Assembly: GCF_018332475.1 (NCBI RefSeq)
Contig: NZ_BOQB01000019.1
Location: forward strand, 1 to 64,000
Reading direction: 5' to 3'
DNA length: 64,000 nucleotides
Source: Bacillus sanguinis
GTDB taxonomy: Bacteria > Bacillota > Bacilli > Bacillales > Bacillaceae_G
Below are positions 21,742 to 33,061 of this stretch, one piece after another (positions within the stretch are counted from its first letter, which is position 1; each line of letters begins with the position of its first letter). The position numbers and the translations under genes were made by a program. The notes under the pieces were generated by a model that did not search any database, had not been told where the DNA came from, and worked only from the letters and a program-made list of their open reading frames with translations.

Positions 21742-22629
21742 TTAGTTACTACCTTTTACTTGGTTCATTACTTCTTCAGCAAAGTTGTCTTCGCGTTTTT
21801 CGATACCTTCACCAACAGCGTAGCGAACGAATCCTTTTAATGTTCCGCCTTTAGACTCAACGAACTGACGAACTTTCATATCAGGGTTTTTAACGAATGC
21901 TTGGTCAAGTAAGCAAATTTCTTCGAAGAATTTGCCAAGACGGCCTTCAACCATTTTTGCAACGATTTTTTCAGGCTTGCCTTCGTTTAATGCTTGTTGT
22001 GTTAATACTTGACGCTCATGCTCAACTTCTTCAGCTGTTACAGCATCGCGGTCGATGTATTTAGGGTTAACTGCTGCAATGTGCATAGCTACATCTTTAG
22101 CAGCTGCTTCATCAGTAGAACCTTCAAGAACTGTTAGAACACCAATGCGTCCACCCATGTGTAGGTAAGCACCGAATGCATCTGCATCAGTTTTTGTTAC
22201 GATTTCGAAACGACGAAGTGTAAGTTTTTCACCAATTTTAGCAATTGCTTCGTTGATGTGTTCTTCTACTTGTTTGCCGTTTTCCATTGTTTGAGCCATA
22301 GCTTCTTCAACGTTAGCTGGTTTGTTAGTTAATAAGTGAGCAGCTAATTCTTTAATTAATGTTTGGAAACCTTCGTTTTTCGCAACGAAATCAGTTTCAG
22401 AGTTTAATTCTAAGATTAAACCATCGTTACCGTTTGTTTCGATGAAAGTTAAACCTTCAGCAGCAATGCGGTCTGCTTTTTTAGCAGCTTTTGCAATACC
22501 TTTTTCACGTAAGAAGTCAATTGCCTTCTCCATGTCGCCATTAGTTTCTGTTAAAGCTTTTTTGCAGTCCATCATACCTGCGCCAGTTTTTTCACGTAAT
22601 TCTTTTACCATTTGTGCAGTGATTGCCAT
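21742..22629 (-). CDS. tsf: Translation elongation factor Ts
   Basis: Nucleotide exchange factor for EF-Tu. N-terminal UBA-like domain [20 protein letters not shown], the [10 protein letters not shown] motif (about 81-90) that contacts EF-Tu, and the dimerisation core follow. The ATG at 22629 (295 residues) has AGGAGG 9 nt before it; an ATG three codons earlier overlaps that ribosome-binding site. It follows rpsB after a strong terminator hairpin. Confidence 0.98.
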   Translation of the reverse strand: MAITAQMVKELREKTGAGMMDCKKALTETNGDMEKAIDFLREKGIAKAAKKADRIAAEGLTFIETNGNDGLILELNSETDFVAKNEGFQTLIKELAAHLLTNKPANVEEAMAQTMENGKQVEEHINEAIAKIGEKLTLRRFEIVTKTDADAFGAYLHMGGRIGVLTVLEGSTDEAAAKDVAMHIAAVNPKYIDRDAVTAEEVEHERQVLTQQALNEGKPEKIVAKMVEGRLGKFFEEICLLDQAFVKNPDMKVRQFVESKGGTLKGFVRYAVGEGIEKREDNFAEEVMNQVKGSN

Positions 22630-22684
22630 ACTATTCATCCTCCTAAAATATGTATTTATACCTTTTATAAAGGTGTTTATACCT

Positions 22685-22723
22685 TAAAAAAGGTGATAAA
22701 AGGCCGAACCCCTTATCACCTTT
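22685..22723 (-). terminator. Hairpin terminator between rpsB and tsf
   Basis: Minus strand AAAGGTGATAA paired with TTATCACCTTT, an inner GG/CC pairing, then TTTAAGG. It probably lowers transcription into tsf relative to rpsB. The sequence just after it repeats AAGGTATAAA twice. Confidence 0.8.
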
Positions 22724-22732
22724 CCAACTTTG

Positions 22733-23586
<854 letters not shown>

Positions 23587-23745
23587 GTCGAAAATGCGAA
23601 CAATGTAAAACTTTCTTTGTTCACACTCGAATTCTAGTATTACCAACCCGTATTTCTTTTAAGCAAAAAAATGAAATTCAATTCATAGTTTTTCCGAAAA
23701 ACACGATTAGGACGCTTTTTGCAAACAACATTAATCTTGTATACA

Positions 23746-23782
23746 CAAAAAACTCCCCTCAAAAAAATGAGGAGAGTTTTAT
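23746..23782 (-). terminator. Intrinsic terminator after codY
   Basis: Minus strand AACTCTCCTCA, T-rich loop, TGAGGGGAGTT, then TTTTG, just after the codY stop codon. Confidence 0.88.
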
Positions 23783-23785
23783 AAA

Positions 23786-24565
23786 TTAGTTTGTTTTTAA
23801 TTTAGCAAGTTCATGTAAGAATTTGTCGTTTAATACTTTAATGTATGTTCCTTTCATACCTAAAGAACGCGACTCAATTACACCAGCACTCTCTAATTTA
23901 CGAAGTGCATTTACGATTACAGAACGAGTGATTCCTACGCGGTCAGCAATTTTACTTGCAACAAGTAAACCTTCTGTTCCATTTAATTCTTCGAAGATGT
24001 GCTCGATTGCTTCTAACTCACTGTAAGATAATGAGCTGATCGCCATTTGAACAACAGCTTTACTACGTGCTTCTTCTTCGATTTCTTCTGCTTTTTCACG
24101 TAAAATTTCCATACCTACAACAGTTGAGCTGTACTCAGCAAGAATTAAATCATCATCTAAGAACTCTTGACCAAGACGAGCTAACACTAATGTACCTAGA
24201 CGCTCACCGCCACCAACGATTGGTACGATTGTAGTTAAACCTTGACCAAATAATTCTTTATTTTCTACTGGGAATGCTGTGTAAGCACTGTTTACATCTA
24301 AGTTTGAAGATGTTTCTGTAATGTTGAATAAGCTTTGTGTGTACTCTTCTGGGAATTGACGCTCTGCAAGCATTTGCTTCATACGCTCATTCTCAATTTG
24401 TTGGTGAATTGCATAACCTAGTAATTTACCACGACGGCTTACTACGAATACGTTCGCTTCAATTACTTCACACATTGTGTCAGACATTTCTCTAAAGTTT
24501 ACAGGCTTTCCTGCTGCGCTCTGTAATAACGCATTTAATTTTCTTGTTTTTGCTAATAATTCCAT
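23786..24565 (-). CDS. codY: GTP-sensing global transcriptional repressor CodY
   Basis: Binds DNA when GTP and branched-chain amino acids are plentiful and represses stationary-phase, uptake and, in pathogens of this group, virulence genes. The N-terminal GAF domain (about 1-155) binds branched-chain amino acids; the C-terminal winged helix contains [20 protein letters not shown] (in two parts, about 203-222). 259 residues, full length. AGGAGG precedes the ATG by about 11 nt. Last gene of the xerC-hslV-hslU-codY cluster and followed by a terminator. Confidence 0.98.
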
Positions 24566-24642
24566 TTCAAAAGTTCCTCCTACATGTTACTCACATATTT
24601 TTTCATCACTTGGAAACTAGGGCGAGTCACCTGATGACACTA

Positions 24643-26034
24643 TTACAAAATAAACTGGCTCACATCTTTATTTTTAGCAATCGTTGCTAATTTCTCCTCA
24701 ACGTATTGAGGTGTTATCGTTATTTTCTCTAACGTAATTTCAGATGCTTCAAACGATAAATCTTCAAGGAGCTTCTCCATAATCGTATGAAGTCTTCTTG
24801 CTCCAATATTATCTGTATCCTGATTAACTTGATAAGCAATCTCAGCAATCTTACGAATAGCATCGTCTGAAAATTCAATTTCTATACCTTCAGTCGCTAA
24901 TAAAGCCATATATTGTTTAATTAACGCGTTGTCAGGCTCGATTAATATTTTAACAAAATCATCTGTCGATAATTTTGTTAGTTCTACTCGAATCGGAAAT
25001 CTCCCTTGCAGTTCCGGAATTAAATCCGACGGTTTAGACATATGAAACGCTCCAGCTGCAACGAATAAAATATAATCCGTTTTTACTGATCCGTATTTTG
25101 TCGCAACATTCGATCCTTCTACAATCGGCAGAATGTCACGTTGCACACCTTCACGTGATACATCTACGCTATTCGACTGCTTACCAGCAATTTTGTCAAT
25201 TTCATCGATAAAAATAATCCCGAGCTGTTCAGCACGATAAACAGCCTCTTGTGTAACTTCATCCATATCAATTAAGCGCTGTGCTTCCTCATTTGTCAAG
25301 AGTTTTCTTGCTTCTTTTACAGAAAGTTTACGTTTTTTTGTTTTTTTCGGCATAAAACTTCCTAGCGCATCCTGGAAATTCATTCCCATTTGTTCCATGC
25401 CAGTTCCTTGTAACATATCGAACATGGAAGACTGTTGTTCAGTCACTTCAATCGATACAATTTCATCTTCAAGAAGTCCTGCAGCAAGCTTTCTTTCTAC
25501 ATCTTGACGTTTCTTTTCGATTTCAACATCTTCCTGTGCATCAGTTGTTTGATTCGAATTTTGAGCACCGCCAAATAGCATTTCTAATGGGTTTTTAAAT
25601 CCAGATTGTTTCTCTGGACTAGGCACTAAAATTTCAACAAGACGTTGGTTCGCTTGTTCTTCTGCTTTATCTTGTACTTTAACTACCATTTCTTCTTTCA
25701 CGATACGAACTGACGTTTCCACAAGGTCACGTACCATCGATTCTACATCTCTACCTACATATCCAACTTCTGTAAATTTCGTAGCTTCAACCTTAATAAA
25801 AGGTGCTCCAACGAGTTTCGCCATTCGTCGTGCTACCTCTGTTTTACCAACACCTGTCGGTCCAATCATTAAAATATTTTTAGGCGCAATTTCATCACGT
25901 AGATTTTCAGCTAATTTACTTCGACGGTATCGATTTCTTAAAGCTACAGCAACCGCTTTCTTCGCATCTTTTTGACCGATAATGTATTGATCTAATTTTT
26001 CCACAATTTGACGCGGAGTAAAATGTAAATGCAT
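24643..26034 (-). CDS. hslU: HslU, ATPase subunit of the HslUV protease
   Basis: AAA+ unfoldase (ClpY) that feeds substrates to HslV. Walker [14 protein letters not shown] (about 57-69), Walker [12 protein letters not shown], the I domain (about 110-240) and the C-terminal tail for docking into HslV are present. The ATG at 26034 (463 residues) has GGGAGG 8 nt before it; the frame is open 13 codons upstream but lacks a good start. It follows hslV by about 22 nt. Confidence 0.97.
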   Translation of the reverse strand: MHLHFTPRQIVEKLDQYIIGQKDAKKAVAVALRNRYRRSKLAENLRDEIAPKNILMIGPTGVGKTEVARRMAKLVGAPFIKVEATKFTEVGYVGRDVESMVRDLVETSVRIVKEEMVVKVQDKAEEQANQRLVEILVPSPEKQSGFKNPLEMLFGGAQNSNQTTDAQEDVEIEKKRQDVERKLAAGLLEDEIVSIEVTEQQSSMFDMLQGTGMEQMGMNFQDALGSFMPKKTKKRKLSVKEARKLLTNEEAQRLIDMDEVTQEAVYRAEQLGIIFIDEIDKIAGKQSNSVDVSREGVQRDILPIVEGSNVATKYGSVKTDYILFVAAGAFHMSKPSDLIPELQGRFPIRVELTKLSTDDFVKILIEPDNALIKQYMALLATEGIEIEFSDDAIRKIAEIAYQVNQDTDNIGARRLHTIMEKLLEDLSFEASEITLEKITITPQYVEEKLATIAKNKDVSQFIL

Positions 26035-26056
26035 ATAAAATGCCTCCCTTACGATT

Positions 26057-26599
26057 CTACAATTCTTCCACAATTATATTGTGGTTTGTATAAACACAAA
26101 TATCGCCAGCAATGTCTAAACTCGCTTTCGCAATTTGCTTCGCTGTTAAATGTTCACTTGCATATTGCTTTAAAGCACGACCTGCAGAAAGCGCATAATT
26201 CCCGCCAGATCCAATTGCTAAAATACCATCATCCGGTTCAATTACTTCTCCTGTGCCTGAAACAAGGAGCATAGTTGTTTTATCCATGACAATGAGCATC
26301 GCTTCTAGCTGACGTAACATTTTGTCGCCACGCCATTGTTTTGCCATCTCAACTGCAGCACGCTGCAAGTTGCCATTGTACTCTTCTAACTTCCCTTCAA
26401 ACATTTCAAAAAGAGTAAATGCGTCAGCAACCGAACCTGCAAAACCAGCTAAAACTTTCCCTTGGAAAAGTTTACGAACTTTACGAGCTGTATGTTTCAT
26501 TACAACAGCATTCCCCATTGTCACCTGGCCATCTCCAGCCATTGCACATTCTCCATTATGATGAACTGCAAATATCGTTGTAGCGTGGAAATTTCCCAT
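26057..26599 (-). CDS. hslV: HslV, peptidase subunit of the HslUV protease
   Basis: Proteasome-like N-terminal nucleophile hydrolase (ClpQ). 180 residues; the conserved core begins HATTIFAV, with the family's catalytic threonine aligned to Thr7. AAAGGAG sits 8 nt before the ATG, so the start MGNFHATT is firm. Oddly the second residue is Gly, whereas B. subtilis ClpQ has Ser, reported to be its N-terminal nucleophile. Activity here would need removal of six residues to expose Thr7, or the subunit behaves differently. Confidence 0.97.
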   Translation of the reverse strand: MGNFHATTIFAVHHNGECAMAGDGQVTMGNAVVMKHTARKVRKLFQGKVLAGFAGSVADAFTLFEMFEGKLEEYNGNLQRAAVEMAKQWRGDKMLRQLEAMLIVMDKTTMLLVSGTGEVIEPDDGILAIGSGGNYALSAGRALKQYASEHLTAKQIAKASLDIAGDICVYTNHNIIVEEL

Positions 26600-26641
26600 A
26601 GAAAAAACTCCTTTATATGTTTTTATAGCTTTAAAAGCAAT

Positions 26642-27541
26642 TTATGCCCGTGGGTGATGCTTCATGTAGACCGAACGCAATCTTTCTTTAGAGACATGCG
26701 TATAAATTTGTGTCGTCGACAAATTCTCATGACCGAGTAGCTCCTGTACAGTACGTAAATCTGCCCCTTCATCTAACATATGTGTAGCAAATGTATGCCT
26801 TAACATATGGGGACTTATCCGCATTGTCAGCGAAGCTTTCTTAATGAGTTCATTCAATACATAGCGTACCCCTCGACTTGTTAGCGGCGTGCCTTTCGCA
26901 TTTAAAAATACCATATGAGAGTGTTCTTCAGTTTTTTGAGCTAACTGTTTTCTTCCGTTCTCTATATAAGTAATTAAAGCATCTTGCGCATAGCTTCCGA
27001 ACGGAATATATCTTTGTTTTTTTCCTTTTCCCATTACTAAAATTGTTCCCACTGCGAAGTCAATATCAGTAAGTTGTAAATTGATACATTCACTCACACG
27101 GATCCCAGTCGCATACATCAACTCTAATAAAGCTTGATTCCTTTGACCTAGCGGTGTTTCCGTGTCAGAAACTTCGAATAATTCCTCTAATTCTTCAGCA
27201 TATAAAAACTTTGGGATTGACAATTCTTTTTTGGGGAGTGACGCAAGTGCAAACGGATTATCTTTCCGATAACCTTCACGCATCAAAAAACGATATAAAC
27301 TTCGTAAACTTGATACTTTTCTTGCGACAGATTTACGGGCTAACTTTTCATCATGCAACGTCGTTAAGTACAAACGAACATCCGCGTATGTAACATCTAA
27401 AAAAGAGGATATGCCTTCTCGCTCCATAAATTGCACAAAATGTTCTAAATCATTTTGATAACTTGCAATTGTATATTTTGAATAATTTCTTTCAATTTGT
27501 AAATATCCAACGAATAATTGTAACAATTTCTTCACATTCAC
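26642..27541 (-). CDS. xerC: Tyrosine recombinase XerC (CodV)
   Basis: Site-specific recombinase that resolves chromosome dimers at dif with a partner XerD-type enzyme. SAM-like N-terminal core-binding domain (about 5-90), catalytic domain with Arg in TGIRVSE (about 147), HMLRHTF, the GHENL histidine, and the nucleophile Tyr in IYTHVSKE (about 280). The GTG at 27541 (299 residues) is spaced 5 nt from GAGGTGA; a GTG three codons earlier overlaps that site. Called codV in B. subtilis. Confidence 0.96.
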   Translation of the reverse strand: MNVKKLLQLFVGYLQIERNYSKYTIASYQNDLEHFVQFMEREGISSFLDVTYADVRLYLTTLHDEKLARKSVARKVSSLRSLYRFLMREGYRKDNPFALASLPKKELSIPKFLYAEELEELFEVSDTETPLGQRNQALLELMYATGIRVSECINLQLTDIDFAVGTILVMGKGKKQRYIPFGSYAQDALITYIENGRKQLAQKTEEHSHMVFLNAKGTPLTSRGVRYVLNELIKKASLTMRISPHMLRHTFATHMLDEGADLRTVQELLGHENLSTTQIYTHVSKERLRSVYMKHHPRA

Positions 27542-27556
27542 ACAATTCACCTCAAT

Positions 27557-27593
27557 AAAGGCTACTAAATCGTATCACAACTTAGTAGCCTTT
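27557..27593 (-). terminator. Hairpin between trmFO and xerC
   Basis: Minus strand AAAGGCTACTAA paired with TTAGTAGCCTTT, a perfect 12-bp stem, then ATTGAGGTGA, the xerC ribosome-binding site. There is no U-run beyond the stem, so it may be a partial terminator or a processing/translation control hairpin. Confidence 0.55.
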
Positions 27594-27606
27594 GCAAGAA
27601 ATTTAA

Positions 27607-28911
27607 CTAAATATTTACAAAATTTTGAATTGTTTCTAAAGCGCGTGTTGCATAGGCTTCATTTCGTTCTGCTTTTTTCTTAATTTTCTTCTCTAACGGT
27701 GCAAACAGACCAAAGTTTGCATTCATTGGTTGGAAGTTTTTCGCGTTTGTTGCCGTAATATAATTCGCCATACTTCCCATTGCAGTTACAGATGGTAATA
27801 CAACTGGCTCTTCACCTTTCACAAGTCGAGCTGCGTTAATACCTGCTAGTAATCCTGATGCTGCCGATTCAACATATCCCTCTACTCCAGTCATTTGACC
27901 GGCGAAGAATAAATCATCACGTTGTTTATATTGATATGTTGGACGAAGTAAGTTTGGTGAGTTAATAAACGTATTACGATGCATTACACCATAACGTACA
28001 ATCTCTGCGTTTTCCAGTCCTGGAATCAACTGTAACACTTCTTTTTGTGGTCCCCACTTTAAATGTGTTTGGAAACCTACGATATTGTATAACGTTCCTG
28101 CTGCATCATCTTGACGTAATTGAACAACAGCGTATGGCGTTTTCCCTGTTTTCGGATCTTCTAATCCAACAGGTTTCATCGGTCCAAATACTAGCGTCTG
28201 TCTTCCTCTACTTGCCATAACTTCTACCGGCATACAACCTTCAAAGAAAATTTCTTTTTCAAATTCTTTTAAAGGTACTGTTTCAGCTGCAATTAATGCT
28301 TCGTAAAAACGGTCAAATTCTTCTTCCGTCATCGGGCAGTTTAAATACGCAGCTTCACCTTTATCATAACGAGATTTTAAATACACTTTATTCATATCAA
28401 TGCTGTCTTTCTCAACAATCGGTGCTGCAGCATCATAGAAATAAAAATAATCTTCACCTGTTAATTCTTTTAATTGTGCAGCAAGATCAGGAGACGTAAG
28501 TGGACCTGTCGCGATAATAGTAGGTCCTTCTGGAATTTCAGTAATTTCTTCATTCATCACAGTTACATTCGGATGGTTTTTCACATACTCCGTTACTTTA
28601 GCTGCAAATTCATGACGATCTACAGCTAAAGCCCCTCCTGCTGGCACAGAGCACTCATCAGCCGCACGAATAATAACAGAATCCATTAGGCGCATTTCTT
28701 CTTTAATAACACCAACAGCATTTGTTAATGTGTTTGCACGAAGCGAGTTACTACATACTAACTCTGCAAATTTATCTGTGTGATGAGCTGGTGTTTGCCT
28801 TACCGGTCTCATTTCATATAATTTTACTTGGACACCACGTTTTGCAATTTGGTAAGCTGCTTCACTTCCTGCAAGACCTGCGCCAATGACGTTTACTACT
28901 TGTGTTGTCAT
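27607..28911 (-). CDS. trmFO: Folate-dependent tRNA (uracil-5-)-methyltransferase TrmFO
   Basis: Flavoenzyme (formerly Gid) that methylates U54 of tRNA using methylenetetrahydrofolate, the Gram-positive counterpart of TrmA. The FAD-binding motif [10 protein letters not shown] (residues 10-19) and the [12 protein letters not shown] segment with a conserved Cys (about 225) are present. The ATG at 28911 (434 residues) has AAAGGTGA 5 nt before it; an upstream in-frame GTG lies on the ribosome-binding site. Confidence 0.97.
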   Translation of the reverse strand: MTTQVVNVIGAGLAGSEAAYQIAKRGVQVKLYEMRPVRQTPAHHTDKFAELVCSNSLRANTLTNAVGVIKEEMRLMDSVIIRAADECSVPAGGALAVDRHEFAAKVTEYVKNHPNVTVMNEEITEIPEGPTIIATGPLTSPDLAAQLKELTGEDYFYFYDAAAPIVEKDSIDMNKVYLKSRYDKGEAAYLNCPMTEEEFDRFYEALIAAETVPLKEFEKEIFFEGCMPVEVMASRGRQTLVFGPMKPVGLEDPKTGKTPYAVVQLRQDDAAGTLYNIVGFQTHLKWGPQKEVLQLIPGLENAEIVRYGVMHRNTFINSPNLLRPTYQYKQRDDLFFAGQMTGVEGYVESAASGLLAGINAARLVKGEEPVVLPSVTAMGSMANYITATNAKNFQPMNANFGLFAPLEKKIKKKAERNEAYATRALETIQNFVNI

Positions 28912-28937
28912 ATATATCACCTTTCCTTTTCTTCCCG

Positions 28938-28967
28938 AAAAAAATGTGAGCAGTTACGCTCACATTT
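28938..28967 (-). terminator. Intrinsic terminator overlapping the topA stop codon
   Basis: Minus strand AAATGTGAGC-GTAACT-GCTCACATTT followed by TTTTCGG. The left arm includes the last topA codons and the TGA at 28960-28962. Little room remains for a separate trmFO promoter, so trmFO probably relies on read-through. Confidence 0.85.
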
Positions 28968-31038
28968 GTTGTTCTTCTTCATAATCACACGAAATACATT
29001 GTACTTGCACGCCTTTTTTCAACTTCTTCTCTACAAGCATACCTTCGCACTTCGGACATTTACGGCCAATCGGCTTATCCCAAGATACAAAATCACACTC
29101 TGGATACGTACCGCATCCATAGAAAAGACGTTTCTTTTTATTACTACGACGTTCAATAATTTGACCTTTATCACATTTTGGACAAGTAACACCGATTTCT
29201 TTCACAATCGGTTTTGTATTACGACAATCCGGGAAATTCGAGCAAGCCATAAATTTCCCGTATTTACCCATTTTAAAGACCATTGGGTGATCACATAATT
29301 CACAGTCTTCCCCAGCTGGTTCATCTTTAATTTCCACTTCACGCATTTCTTTTTCCGCTTTTTCTAAACGCGGTTCAAAGCCTACGTAAAAATCATCAAC
29401 AATTTTTACCCAATTCGCATTTCCTTCTTCAACTTCATCAAGACTTTGCTCCATGTTAGCAGTAAATTCAATGTTAATAATTTCCGGGAAAAACTCTAAA
29501 ATAAGTTCAATTACTATTTCACCAAGTTCAGTTGGAACGAAGCGTTTATTATCCAAACCTACGTATCCACGTTTTTGAATCGTTTCAAGTGTCGGTACGT
29601 AAGTCGACGGTCTTCCAATTCCAAGCTCTTCAAGTGTTCTTACTAGTCGAGCCTCTGTATAGCGCGGCGGAGGTTGCGTAAAGTGTTGCTTCGGTTCTAA
29701 ATCCTTCGAAAATACCGTTTCCCCTACTTCTAAAGGTGGCAACATTTTATCCTTTTCTTCAGCCCCATCATCTTTCGACTCTACATACACTTTCATAAAT
29801 CCTGGGAACTTTACAACCGATCCACTTGCACGGAACTGAACATTGTTATTAATGAGTTTCGCTGTCACAGTATCCATTATAGCAGACGCCATTTGACTTG
29901 CAACAAATCGCTCCCAAATCAATTTATACAATCGAAGTTGATCACGACTTAAGAAACTCTTTAGTTCCTCTGGCTTTCTCATTACCGAAGTAGGACGAAT
30001 TGCCTCATGCGCATCTTGCGCGTTCGACTTTTTCGTTTCTTTCTTCTTTTCTGTTCCTATGTATTCCGCACCAAACGCATCAGTAATGTAAGTACGCGCC
30101 TCTGTTTGAGCTGTTTCTGAGATACGTGTTGAGTCAGTTCTCATATACGTAATAAGACCGACAGTCCCTTGTTTTCCAAGATCGATCCCTTCATACAATT
30201 GCTGCGCAAGCATCATTGTTTTCTTTGCTCGCATGTTTAACTTACGCGCTGCCTCTTGTTGTAAGGAAGATGTTGTAAACGGTAACGCAGGATTACGTTT
30301 TCGCTCTTTTCGCGCTACATTTTCAACTGAAAACGCATTATCTTTCATCTGTTCAATTATGTCATTCACTTGCGTTTCATTCGTTAATTGAACTTTTTCA
30401 CCATCTACACCGTAAAAGCTTGCTTCAAATGTGTCTTTCCCTTTCACAAATTCTGTCTTAATTGTCCAGAATTCTTCAGGCTCAAAACTTTGAATTTCTC
30501 TTTCACGTTCGATAATTAAACGAACTGCTACAGATTGTACGCGACCTGCACTTAATCCTTTTTTTACTTTCTTCCATAATAAAGGACTAATATTGTAACC
30601 AACAAGACGATCTAGTATACGTCTTGCTTGTTGTGCATCTACTAAATCCATATTAATTGCACGAGGATGTTTAAATGATTCTTTGATTGCATCTTTTGTA
30701 ATCTCATTAAACACAACTCGGCAATCTGATTCCACGTCTACATTTAACGTATTGGCTAAATGCCAAGCAATTGCTTCTCCTTCGCGGTCCGGATCGGCCG
30801 CGAGATAGACTTTCTTCGCTTTTTTTGCCGCTGATTTTAAATCTTTTAAGACAGGACCTTTACCACGAATGGTAATATACTTCGGGGTGAAGTTGTTCTT
30901 TACTTCTATCCCCATTTGGCTTTTAGGTAAATCGCGAACGTGTCCCATAGACGCGACAACTTTGTATTTTTTCCCTAAATATTTCTCAATGGTCTTCGCC
31001 TTAGAAGGCGACTCCACGATTACGAGGTAATCTGACAT
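28960..31038 (-). CDS. topA: DNA topoisomerase I (type IA)
   Basis: Relaxes negative supercoils by single-strand passage. TOPRIM domain at the N terminus ([17 protein letters not shown]), active-site Tyr near residue 299 in TYMRTDS, and three C-terminal zinc-binding modules (CELC...CSNFPDC, CPKC...CGTYPEC, CPKC...CISC, about 580-690). 692 residues. Two good promoters lie in the gap upstream, so it is transcribed apart from dprA as well. Confidence 0.98.
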   Translation of the reverse strand: MSDYLVIVESPSKAKTIEKYLGKKYKVVASMGHVRDLPKSQMGIEVKNNFTPKYITIRGKGPVLKDLKSAAKKAKKVYLAADPDREGEAIAWHLANTLNVDVESDCRVVFNEITKDAIKESFKHPRAINMDLVDAQQARRILDRLVGYNISPLLWKKVKKGLSAGRVQSVAVRLIIEREREIQSFEPEEFWTIKTEFVKGKDTFEASFYGVDGEKVQLTNETQVNDIIEQMKDNAFSVENVARKERKRNPALPFTTSSLQQEAARKLNMRAKKTMMLAQQLYEGIDLGKQGTVGLITYMRTDSTRISETAQTEARTYITDAFGAEYIGTEKKKETKKSNAQDAHEAIRPTSVMRKPEELKSFLSRDQLRLYKLIWERFVASQMASAIMDTVTAKLINNNVQFRASGSVVKFPGFMKVYVESKDDGAEEKDKMLPPLEVGETVFSKDLEPKQHFTQPPPRYTEARLVRTLEELGIGRPSTYVPTLETIQKRGYVGLDNKRFVPTELGEIVIELILEFFPEIINIEFTANMEQSLDEVEEGNANWVKIVDDFYVGFEPRLEKAEKEMREVEIKDEPAGEDCELCDHPMVFKMGKYGKFMACSNFPDCRNTKPIVKEIGVTCPKCDKGQIIERRSNKKKRLFYGCGTYPECDFVSWDKPIGRKCPKCEGMLVEKKLKKGVQVQCISCDYEEEQQM

Positions 31039-31077
31039 GCTAGTGCCTCCTTAAGAGGTGGATTCAAGTCTTCATTA

Positions 31078-31106
31078 ATCTTATTGATTTCTCTTGTTTT
31101 TGTCAA
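31078..31106 (-). promoter_or_regulatory. Sigma-A promoter of topA (proximal)
   Basis: Minus strand TTGACA, 17-nt spacer, TAAGAT, about 40 nt before the topA ATG. Consensus -35 and a 5-of-6 -10. Confidence 0.7.
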
Positions 31107-31120
31107 TCAAGAATGAATAT

Positions 31121-31150
31121 ACCATACAGTGCCTATCTACCATTTGTCAA
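31121..31150 (-). promoter_or_regulatory. Possible second promoter of topA (distal)
   Basis: Minus strand TTGACA, 18-nt spacer, TATGGT, about 45 nt upstream of the proximal promoter. The -35 is consensus and the -10 is fair. Confidence 0.45.
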
Positions 31151-31182
31151 TAATTGTTTAATAAAAACATGAAAATATAAGG

Positions 31183-32052
31183 TTAATTTAAAATCTCTTC
31201 TAGTATATCTTCTGCATTTCTTACTAGTTTCGCTCCTTGTTGAATTAGATGATTTGTTCCTGATGCACTATCTATAAATATAGGTCCAGGAAGTGCAAAT
31301 ACCTCTCTATTTTGTTCTAAAGCAAGGTCCGCAGTAATCAGTGTTCCGCTTCTCGATTTCGCTTCTACAACTAAAACACCTTTACTTATACCACTAATAA
31401 TCCGATTCCTTTTTGGAAAATACCATTTTTTCGGTGCATAGTGCGGAGGATACTCTGTTAATAACAATATATATTCATTCCAATCTTCATATAAATATCG
31501 ATTCTCTTTTGGATATATATACGATAATCCGTGTCCTAGTATCGCAATAGTCGGGCAATGCCGTCTTACTGTAATTTCATGAGACATCGTATCTATTCCT
31601 CTTGCAAAACCACTTACAATAAGCCATCCCCTTTCTAATAATGGGTGTAAAATAAATTTTAAACTGTCATGTCCATATAAGGTGGGTTCTCTCGTTCCCA
31701 CAACCGCTAATTTATTCGATTTATTAAGAAAACCCTTCTCTCCTTTTCCATATATTACAAAGGGAGAATCTTGTATTTCACGTAATAATTGGGGGTAATC
31801 TTCATCCCATATTGTCATATAAAAGATTCGATTTTTCTCTAAATAAGATATATATTGCGGGAGATTTGAACTTTGAAGAAATTTTACTAATTCTGAAGAT
31901 TTTTTCGAGGATATTCCAGTGTAGTATTCTATTTGTTTTGCATTAAAAGTGTATATTCCCTTCAATTCGGGATCGACATATAATAGTCTTTCTATCGCCT
32001 TCCAATGATCTGCTAACAAATAATGAAGATGTAATAATCGTTCTCTTTTCAT
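31183..32052 (-). CDS. dprA: DNA processing protein DprA (Smf)
   Basis: Rossmann-fold protein that binds incoming single-stranded DNA and loads RecA during transformation. VVGTREPTLYG, VSGFARGIDTMSHE, the KNRIISGIS-like segment (KRNRIISGISKGVLVVEA) and RSGTLITADLALEQNREVFALPG (in parts) are conserved. 289 residues, full length, AAGGAG before the ATG. Whether the host is naturally competent cannot be judged from this window. Confidence 0.96.
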   Translation of the reverse strand: MKRERLLHLHYLLADHWKAIERLLYVDPELKGIYTFNAKQIEYYTGISSKKSSELVKFLQSSNLPQYISYLEKNRIFYMTIWDEDYPQLLREIQDSPFVIYGKGEKGFLNKSNKLAVVGTREPTLYGHDSLKFILHPLLERGWLIVSGFARGIDTMSHEITVRRHCPTIAILGHGLSYIYPKENRYLYEDWNEYILLLTEYPPHYAPKKWYFPKRNRIISGISKGVLVVEAKSRSGTLITADLALEQNREVFALPGPIFIDSASGTNHLIQQGAKLVRNAEDILEEILN

Positions 32053-32100
32053 TTCAATTCTCCTTACCCATAATTTTTATTATGTAAACAAGAATTGTGT

Positions 32101-32132
32101 AAAAAGACACCTTCAAGCAAGAAGGTGTCTTT
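32101..32132 (-). terminator. Intrinsic terminator after sucD
   Basis: Minus strand AAAGACACCTTC-TTGCTT-GAAGGTGTCTTT followed by TT, just after the sucD stop codon. Confidence 0.9.
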
Positions 32133-32139
32133 CAACAGA

Positions 32140-33042
32140 TTAGTAGTTTTTACAAGTCTCAAATAGACCTTTTTCTTTTAAGACAGAGATTAGCGTTTCG
32201 CCCATAACCGCTGGAGTTTCCGCTACTTTAATACCACAAGCTTCCATCGTTTTAATCTTTTCAGCAGCTGTTCCTTTACCACCAGAAATGATTGCACCAG
32301 CATGACCCATACGTTTGCCAGCAGGTGCTGTTTGGCCACCAATGAAGCCTACAACAGGTTTTGTCATATTAGCTTTCACCCATTCAGCTGCCTCTTCTTC
32401 CGCTGTACCACCAATTTCACCAATCATAATTACAGCATGTGTTTCTTCATCTTCGTTAAATGCTTTTAACGCATCAATAAAGTCTGTACCGTTAACAGGG
32501 TCTCCGCCGATACCTACAGCCGTAGATTGACCAATACCTTCTTGTGTTAACTGATGTACAGCCTCATACGTTAATGTACCAGAGCGAGATACGATACCTA
32601 CATGACCTTTTTTATGAATGTATCCTGGCATAATACCGATTTTACATTCATCAGGCGTGATAACCCCCGGGCAGTTTGGTCCAAGTAAACGTGTATGTTT
32701 ACCAGCCATATATCTCTTTACGTTTACCATATCTAATACAGGAATCCCTTCAGTAATACACACTACTAAATCAATTTCTGCATCAACTGCTTCCATAATT
32801 GCATCAGCCGCAAAAGCGGGTGGAACGTATACAACTGAAGCGTTTGCGCCTGTTGCTTTCACTGCATCTTCTACAGTATCAAATACTGGTACACCTTCAA
32901 TATCAGTGCCACCTTTACCTGGCGTTACACCACCGACAATTTTCGTACCGTATTCAATCATTTGTTTTGTATGGAATAATCCTTGAGAACCTGTAATACC
33001 TTGAACAATAACTTTTGTATCTTTATTAACTAATACGCTCAT
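32140..33042 (-). CDS. sucD: Succinyl-CoA synthetase alpha subunit
   Basis: Alpha subunit of the TCA-cycle enzyme that converts succinyl-CoA to succinate with substrate-level phosphorylation. N-terminal CoA-binding Rossmann domain ([14 protein letters not shown], about 15-28) and the phosphorylated His in [17 protein letters not shown] near residue 247. 300 residues. It follows sucC by 19 nt with a GGGGGAG ribosome-binding site. Confidence 0.98.
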   Translation of the reverse strand: MSVLVNKDTKVIVQGITGSQGLFHTKQMIEYGTKIVGGVTPGKGGTDIEGVPVFDTVEDAVKATGANASVVYVPPAFAADAIMEAVDAEIDLVVCITEGIPVLDMVNVKRYMAGKHTRLLGPNCPGVITPDECKIGIMPGYIHKKGHVGIVSRSGTLTYEAVHQLTQEGIGQSTAVGIGGDPVNGTDFIDALKAFNEDEETHAVIMIGEIGGTAEEEAAEWVKANMTKPVVGFIGGQTAPAGKRMGHAGAIISGGKGTAAEKIKTMEACGIKVAETPAVMGETLISVLKEKGLFETCKNY

Positions 33043-33061
33043 TTTTCTCCCCCGCTTTCTA

